Below, one piece after another: positions 7,182 through 11,419 of a stretch of DNA of 11,419 bases. Positions within the stretch are counted from its first letter, which is position 1; the number at the start of each line of letters is the position of its first letter. Position numbers and translations under genes: made by a program. The notes under the pieces are model-generated. The model was not told the origin of the DNA, did not search any database, and saw nothing but the letters and a program-made list of their open reading frames with translations. Location of the stretch: assembly GCA_903927685.1 (NCBI GenBank), contig CAIYOB010001406.1, positions 1-11,419 of the forward strand. The letters run 5' to 3'. The stretch comes from an uncultured Planctomycetaceae bacterium. Lineage in GTDB: Bacteria; Planctomycetota; Planctomycetia; Pirellulales; Pirellulaceae.

Positions 7182-8822
7182 CTAGCTCAAGCCGGTCGCC
7201 GTGCCGTCGGGCGAGACCTTGATGCGGGCGGCAGCGGGAACTTTGGGCAGGCCGGGCATGGTCACGATGTCGCCGCTGATCACGACGACAAAGCCGGCGC
7301 CGGCGCTGATCCGCAGTTCGCTGACCACCATGGTAAAGTCCCGCGGGCGGCCGAGCAACCGCGGGTCGTCGGACAGCGACTTGGGGGTCTTGGCGATGCA
7401 GACCGGCAGGTTGCCGTAGCCCGAGTCCTGGAGCAGCTTCAAATCCTCCTTGGCCCGCCGCTCGTACTCGACATCCTTGGCCCCGTACATGTCCCGCGCG
7501 ACCTTGGCGATCTTGTCCGCCAGCGGCATCTCCAGCGGATAGGCGAACCGCAGCTTGCGGCCGCGGTTCTTGTCGATGCACCGCAGGACGGCGTGCGCCA
7601 AGTCGACCGCGCCGGCGCCGCCGTCGGCAAAGTGCGTGGCGACCACGGCCTCGACGCCCAGCGTGCGACAGAACTCGACGATCTGCTGCAAGTCGCTGTC
7701 CGTGTCGTCGGCAAAGCGGTTCAGGGCGACCACCGGCTCGAGGTTGAACAGACGGATGTTCTCGATATGCTTGGCCAGGTTGCCCAGGCCGCCGTCGTCG
7801 GTGAATCCGCCGTGGTACTGGACGGCTTTGGCCGTGCCCACGATGACCACGGCGTTGGGCTCCAGGCCCGCCGTCCGGCACTTGATATCGAAGAACTTCT
7901 CCGCTCCCAGGTCCGAGCCGAAGCCGGCTTCGGTGATGACGATTTCCGACAGCTTCAAAGCAGTGCGCGTGGCGATCGCCGTGTTGGTGCCCTGGGCGAT
8001 ATTGGCGAACGGGCCGCCGTGGACGAAGGCGGGCGTCCCTTCCATGGTCTGCACCAGATTGGGATTGATCGCGTCGCGGAGCAGGACCAGCATCGCCCCT
8101 TCGGCTTGAATGTCGTGGGCAAACACCGGCTGGCCCTTGTACGTGAACGCCACCACCATGTGGGCCAGTCGCCGGCCCAGGTCCGCAAAGTCGCTGGCCA
8201 GGCAGAGGATGGCCATCACTTCGGAAGCCGGGGTGATATTGAAACCGTCCTGCCGCGGCACGCCGTGCTTGACGCCGCCCAGGCCGACGAAGATCTCGCG
8301 GAGGGCTCGGTCGTTCAAGTCGATGACGCGGCGGAGCACGATGCGGCGCGGGTCGATTCCCAATTCGTTGCCGTGTTGCAAGTGGTTGTCGACCATCGCG
8401 GCCAGCAAGTTGTTGGCTTTGCTGACCGAGTACATATCGCCCACGAAGTGCAGGTTGATGTCCTCGGCGGGAACCACCTGCGCCCGCCCGGCGCCCGTGC
8501 CGCCGCCCTTGATGCCGAAATACGGACCCAGCGACGGTTCGCGGAGGCAGATCGTCGACCGCTTGCCGATCCGCCGCAAGGCGTCGCCCAAACCGATCGT
8601 GGTCGTCGTCTTGCCCTCGCCTGTGGGCGTCGGAGTCATCGCGGTCACCAGCACCAAGTCGCCGTCCGGGCTGCCGGCCCGCCGCTTCAACTCGTCGAAC
8701 GGGATCTTGGCGATGTAATGCCCGTGCGGCAGGATGTGCTCGGGATCCAAGCCCAACTCGGTGGCCACTTCGTAGATCCGCCGCGGCGGAATGCGGTTGT
8801 TGATCGGCGTGGAATCGGACAT
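7182..8822 (-). CDS. fhs: Formate--tetrahydrofolate ligase, divergent
   Basis: Predicted ATP-dependent ligase joining formate to tetrahydrofolate to give 10-formyl-THF, cytoplasmic, one-carbon metabolism. It has 546 residues against about 555-560 for the family. The P-loop TPTPTGEGKTTTT is at 63-75, REPSLGP at 94-100, VPAEDINLHF at 117-126, TPAFVHGGPFANIA at 263-276, GAEKFFDIKCR at 306-316 and TMPGLPKVPAA at 521-531. Several conserved sites differ. The first signature reads GIKGGGTGAGR (103-113) instead of the usual GIKGGAAGGGY. The second reads VGTAKAVQYHGG (328-339), and about 16 residues normally following it are mostly absent. The position of the folate-stacking Trp412 in the Moorella enzyme is Phe398; the partner Phe is kept at 370. 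ATG 8822 is chosen from its ribosome site. The overall family call is very secure; normal kinetics are not. Confidence 0.93.
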   Translation of the reverse strand: MSDSTPINNRIPPRRIYEVATELGLDPEHILPHGHYIAKIPFDELKRRAGSPDGDLVLVTAMTPTPTGEGKTTTTIGLGDALRRIGKRSTICLREPSLGPYFGIKGGGTGAGRAQVVPAEDINLHFVGDMYSVSKANNLLAAMVDNHLQHGNELGIDPRRIVLRRVIDLNDRALREIFVGLGGVKHGVPRQDGFNITPASEVMAILCLASDFADLGRRLAHMVVAFTYKGQPVFAHDIQAEGAMLVLLRDAINPNLVQTMEGTPAFVHGGPFANIAQGTNTAIATRTALKLSEIVITEAGFGSDLGAEKFFDIKCRTAGLEPNAVVIVGTAKAVQYHGGFTDDGGLGNLAKHIENIRLFNLEPVVALNRFADDTDSDLQQIVEFCRTLGVEAVVATHFADGGAGAVDLAHAVLRCIDKNRGRKLRFAYPLEMPLADKIAKVARDMYGAKDVEYERRAKEDLKLLQDSGYGNLPVCIAKTPKSLSDDPRLLGRPRDFTMVVSELRISAGAGFVVVISGDIVTMPGLPKVPAAARIKVSPDGTATGLS

Positions 8823-8827
8823 GGAGA

Positions 8828-8832
8828 CTCCT
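8828..8832 (-). promoter_or_regulatory. Shine-Dalgarno that fixes the fhs start
   Basis: AGGAG on the minus strand lies 5 nt before ATG 8822. It excludes the longer frame reaching 8966, which would overlap epmA and has no family similarity. Confidence 0.7.
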
Positions 8833-8838
8833 GGAAAA

Positions 8839-8869
8839 GGTGAAGAGTGACAGTTGAAGGGTGAAGGTT
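8839..8869. repeat. Short degenerate TTCAC-type repeat between epmA and fhs
   Basis: GGTGAAG occurs at 8839-8845 and 8860-8866, with related GTGACA (8847-8852) and GTTGAAG (8853-8859) between them. On the transcribed strand this is a pyrimidine-rich tract with repeated CTTCAC-like units. It lies almost wholly in the 46-nt gap between the two genes. Function unknown; possibly a small repeat expansion. Confidence 0.4.
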
Positions 8870-9867
8870 TAGGCGCGGTCGATGGGAAAGGCGATGACTG
8901 CGGCGATCTCGTTCGCGTTGGCGGCGAGCATGACCAGGCGGTCGAACCCCAGGGCAGCGCCGGCACAGGGTGGCAACCCGTGCTGCATGGCAGCCAGCAG
9001 GCGGCTGTCTTCGGGAAGCGCGGCCTTGCCGTCCGCGAGTCGTTGGCGGTTGGCGGCCTGGTTGCGTTGGCTCAGTACGCCGGGATCCAGCAGTTCATGG
9101 TAGCCGTTGGCGAGTTCCACGCCGCGGATGAACAACTCGAACCGTTCGGCCACGGGCGGGACGTCGTCGCGGACGCGGGCGAGTGCCGCCTGGCTGGCCG
9201 GAAAGTCATACAGGATCGTCGGGCAGTCGCGGCCCAACTGCGGCTGAACGCATTCGGTCAGCAGCAAATCCCGCCAGGCGTCGAGGTCGTCCGCGGCGAG
9301 TCCCGCCGGCGCGAGGACGCCAAGTCGCCCGGCGGCGGCGGCAAACTCAGCTCCCGAGGCCGTGAGTGGATCGAGGCCGGCGTGAGCCAGGAAGGCCTCC
9401 CGGTAGCTCCGTCGCCGAGCCGGGTCCGTGTCCAGCACGAACTGGGCCAGATCCGCCAGCAACTGCATTCCTTCCGGCATGCCGTCTCCCACGCGATACC
9501 ACTCGACCAGCGTGAATTCGGGGTTGTGCCACGCGCCGCGTTCCCCGCCGCGAAATACGCGGGCCACCTGGTAGATCGCCGTCGCGCCGGCGGCGAGCAG
9601 ACGCTTCATGCCGAATTCCGGCGAGGTCTGCAGCCACACCGTCCGGCCGATGTCCGGTTGCCGCGGGTCGTCAAACAGGGTGACCCGCAACGGATCCAGA
9701 TGCCGGTCCAGGACTGTATCGGCCGACAAGATCGGCGTCTCGACTTCCAAGAACCCGCGGCGGTCAAAGAACTCACGCACCCGCCGCAGCAACCTGGCAC
9801 GCAGTTCCAGGTTGCCCAGGGGCGCCGAGGGCAGGAAATCGGTCGCCGAGGCATGTCCGCCAGGCAT
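8869..9867 (-). CDS. epmA: EF-P--(R)-beta-lysine ligase (EpmA/GenX/PoxA)
   Basis: Class II lysyl-tRNA synthetase paralogue that activates (R)-beta-lysine with ATP and attaches it to the conserved lysine of EF-P. It has 332 residues, matching the E. coli enzyme (325), and consists only of the catalytic domain with no N-terminal OB-fold anticodon-binding domain. Motif 1 lies near 33-48 (FFDRRGFLEVETPIL). Motif 2 is at 103-124 (ARVFRGGERG then HNPEFTLVEWYR). Motif 3 is at 303-314 (GAALGFDRLVML). ELANGYHEL (251-259) and the ending VIAFPIDRA also match the family. ATG 9867 is 12 nt after the efp stop, with no clear ribosome site of its own, so translation may be coupled to efp. The neighbouring efp and epmB make the assignment secure over a housekeeping LysS. 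Confidence 0.95.
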   Translation of the reverse strand: MPGGHASATDFLPSAPLGNLELRARLLRRVREFFDRRGFLEVETPILSADTVLDRHLDPLRVTLFDDPRQPDIGRTVWLQTSPEFGMKRLLAAGATAIYQVARVFRGGERGAWHNPEFTLVEWYRVGDGMPEGMQLLADLAQFVLDTDPARRRSYREAFLAHAGLDPLTASGAEFAAAAGRLGVLAPAGLAADDLDAWRDLLLTECVQPQLGRDCPTILYDFPASQAALARVRDDVPPVAERFELFIRGVELANGYHELLDPGVLSQRNQAANRQRLADGKAALPEDSRLLAAMQHGLPPCAGAALGFDRLVMLAANANEIAAVIAFPIDRA

Positions 9868-9879
9868 GGGGCTGCCGCG

Positions 9880-10449
9880 TCAGGTGCTGACGCGTTCCAC
9901 GTATTCGCCGGTCCGCGTGTCGACTTTGATCACATTGCCGATGTTGATGAACGACGGGCAGATGATCTCCGCGCCCGTCTCGACCTTGACCGGCTTCGTG
10001 ACGTTGGTGGCCGTATCGCCCTTGACGCCCGGTTCGCAGTATTCGACTTTGAGCATCACATGGTTCGGCGGCGACATGGTGATCGGGCTGCCGTTGTACA
10101 GCACCATGGCACAGGCCATGCCTTCCTTGAGGTACTTCCAATTGTCGTCGACCTGCTCGGCGGACAACTCGTACTGCTCGAAGCTCTTGTTGTCCATGAA
10201 CACGAACGTGTCGACCTGGCGGTACAGGAACTGGACTTCGATTTCTTCGACGTCCGCCGACTCCAGGGAATCACCGCCCTTGTAGGTGCGATCGAGCACC
10301 GAGCCGCGGATCAGGTTTCGCAGCCGGCACTTGTACATCGCGTTGCCTTTGCCCGGCTTCACAAAGTTCATTTCGATCATCAGGTACGGCTCGCCGTCGA
10401 TCTGTACCTTCAGCCCCTTGCGAAAATCGCTGGTCTTGTAAACGCCCAC
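9880..10449 (-). CDS. efp: Elongation factor P
   Basis: Translation factor that binds stalled ribosomes between the P and E sites and promotes peptide bond formation at consecutive prolines. It has 189 residues, the normal length. The N-terminal KOW-like domain carries the loop FVKPGKGNAMYK, in which Lys34 aligns with the lysine modified by EpmA in E. coli. The two OB domains follow (FMDNKSFEQYEL near 84-95, GSPITMSPPNHV near 120-131). The C-terminal signature appears as EPGVKGDTATNVTKPV with the ending INIGNVIKVDTRTGEY. The start is GTG 10449, giving MGVYKTSDFRKGLKV, which fits the family N-terminus; GGGGA (10459-10463, minus strand) lies 9 nt upstream and no upstream in-frame start is seen. 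It heads the epmA-containing array and diverges from epmB. Confidence 0.97.
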   Translation of the reverse strand: MGVYKTSDFRKGLKVQIDGEPYLMIEMNFVKPGKGNAMYKCRLRNLIRGSVLDRTYKGGDSLESADVEEIEVQFLYRQVDTFVFMDNKSFEQYELSAEQVDDNWKYLKEGMACAMVLYNGSPITMSPPNHVMLKVEYCEPGVKGDTATNVTKPVKVETGAEIICPSFINIGNVIKVDTRTGEYVERVST

Positions 10450-10508
10450 TGGATCTGGTCCCCACTTCGATTGTGTGACTGAAACCGCTACGATGTAACC
10501 ACAAAAAG
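10450..10508. promoter_or_regulatory. Divergent efp/epmB intergenic region
   Basis: These 59 nt separate the start codons of the divergent efp and epmB genes and so should hold promoters or leaders for both. It is less GC-rich than its surroundings. No convincing sigma-70 hexamer pair is visible on either strand; the best pairs, such as TTCGAT-17 nt-TACGAT on the plus strand, are poor. The promoters may therefore overlap the coding regions or follow another consensus. Confidence 0.5.
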
Positions 10509-11419
10509 ATGACTATTCTAACGACTTCCCCGCATCCTGTCCGCGCCAGTGCGACACCTCCGGCTTGGCGCCAAGCCCTGCGCACCGCAGTCCGCGATCC
10601 GGTCGAGCTGTGCCGCCGCCTGCGGTTGCCGGCCGAAATCGAGTCCGCCGCGATTCGGGCCAGCCGCGACTTTCCCGTGTTCGCCCCGCTGGACTACATC
10701 GCCCGCATGCAACCTGGCGAGCCCCGCGATCCGCTGTTGCGTCAAGTTCTTCCGTTGGATGAAGAACTTGTTCCTGCGCAAGGCTTTACGGCTGATCCGG
10801 TCGGGGATTTGGCCGCCCAACGCGACGGCGGAGTGCTGCACAAGTACCACGGACGGGCGTTGATGATAACGACGGGCGTTTGCGCCGTCCATTGCCGATT
10901 CTGCTTCCGCCGACAATATCCCTATGAGGACAACCCGGGCATTGGGGACCGCTGGCAGGCTGCTGTTTCCCAGATTGCGGGGGATTCAACACTGGAAGAA
11001 GTAATCTTGAGCGGAGGTGATCCGTTGACGGTGGGCGACGGACCGCTCGCCGAACTCGCAGGCCGGTTGGCAGCGGTTTCCCACGTTCGGCGACTGCGAG
11101 TTCACACCCGGCTGCCCATCGTGATCCCGCAGCGCGTGACCGGCGAACTGCTCGACTGGCTTCGCGGTACGCGGCTCGTGCCGTTGCTGGTAGTTCACGC
11201 CAATCATCCGCGCGAGTTGGACGCCAACGTCGAGGCCGCGCTGGGACGACTGGTGGACGCCGGCGTCCAGGTGCTGAATCAAGCGGTACTGTTGCGGGGC
11301 GTGAATGACGATGCCGACACGTTGGTCGAGTTGTCGCGGCGTCTCCTGGATTGCCGCGTGCTGCCATACTACCTGCATCAACTGGATCGTGTGACGGGTG
11401 CGGCGCATTTCGAGGTGCC
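10509..11419 (+). CDS. epmB: EF-P--(R)-beta-lysine mutase, lysine 2,3-aminomutase-like radical SAM enzyme (3' partial)
   Basis: Radical SAM and PLP enzyme that converts (S)-alpha-lysine to (R)-beta-lysine for EpmA to attach to EF-P. The frame from ATG 10509 stays open for 303 codons to the window edge, so about 40 C-terminal residues are missing compared with the 342-residue E. coli enzyme. The [4Fe-4S] motif is CAVHCRFCF, with Cys125, Cys129 and Cys132, preceded by LHKYHGRAL (110-118). SGGDPL (168-173), RVHTRLPIVIP (197-207), VVHANHPREL (228-237) and LPYYLHQLDRVTGAAHF (285-301) all match EpmB/YjeK. The region carrying the PLP-binding lysine lies beyond the window and cannot be checked. No good ribosome site precedes the ATG (only AAAAAG). 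It is divergent from efp by 59 nt, the same neighbour arrangement as epmB/efp in E. coli. Confidence 0.95.
   Translation, partial: MTILTTSPHPVRASATPPAWRQALRTAVRDPVELCRRLRLPAEIESAAIRASRDFPVFAPLDYIARMQPGEPRDPLLRQVLPLDEELVPAQGFTADPVGDLAAQRDGGVLHKYHGRALMITTGVCAVHCRFCFRRQYPYEDNPGIGDRWQAAVSQIAGDSTLEEVILSGGDPLTVGDGPLAELAGRLAAVSHVRRLRVHTRLPIVIPQRVTGELLDWLRGTRLVPLLVVHANHPRELDANVEAALGRLVDAGVQVLNQAVLLRGVNDDADTLVELSRRLLDCRVLPYYLHQLDRVTGAAHFEV

Noticed and set aside
7041..8843. 600-codon plus-strand open frame opposite the ligase and isomerase genes
   Set aside because: It is antisense to a secure fhs gene, has no recognisable domain, and such frames are common opposite high-GC coding DNA.
8869..9867. 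Housekeeping lysyl-tRNA synthetase
   Set aside because: The protein lacks the N-terminal anticodon-binding domain, has EpmA length and motifs, and sits next to efp and epmB.
8854..10482. 542-codon plus-strand open frame opposite epmA and efp
   Set aside because: It mirrors two firmly identified genes, and its composition is that of a reverse-strand shadow.

Overview
The window is GC-rich DNA with densely packed genes. It looks like a planctomycete chromosome, probably Pirellulales or a relative. That assignment is inferred from the gene set: a DUF5703/GH95-like glycosidase carrying a LamG-like insert, an SGNH hydrolase, a Tat-exported TIM-barrel isomerase, and an EF-P/EpmA/EpmB module. No rRNA or other taxonomic marker is present.

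Left part (1-3650, + strand): a secreted glycosidase-like protein, whose start lies before the window, is followed after 49 nt by a secreted SGNH/GDSL hydrolase. They look like a two-gene unit for breaking down and deacylating polysaccharide. A minus-strand alpha/beta-hydrolase lipoprotein converges on them, leaving only 20 nt between the stop codons.

Middle (4589-5096): about 500 nt with no convincing gene. It holds an exact 35-bp direct repeat, two copies separated by exactly 35 bp. Each copy can fold into an imperfect hairpin.

Right part (5097-10449, - strand): five genes lie head to tail with gaps of 12, 46, 64 and 47 nt. In transcription order they are efp, epmA, formate-tetrahydrofolate ligase, a Tat-signal sugar phosphate isomerase/epimerase-like protein and a UroD-superfamily protein. 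epmB is divergent from efp across 59 nt and runs off the right edge. efp, epmA and epmB form a complete module for beta-lysylation of EF-P, the factor that relieves ribosome stalling at polyproline; the target lysine K34 is present.

The main points of interest are the LamG-like insert with its halves in reversed order, a formate-tetrahydrofolate ligase that departs from both family signatures and from the folate-stacking Trp, a UroD-like protein lacking the Zn motif of its methyltransferase relatives, and the paired 35-bp repeats. I see no clearly new defence or mobile system here.
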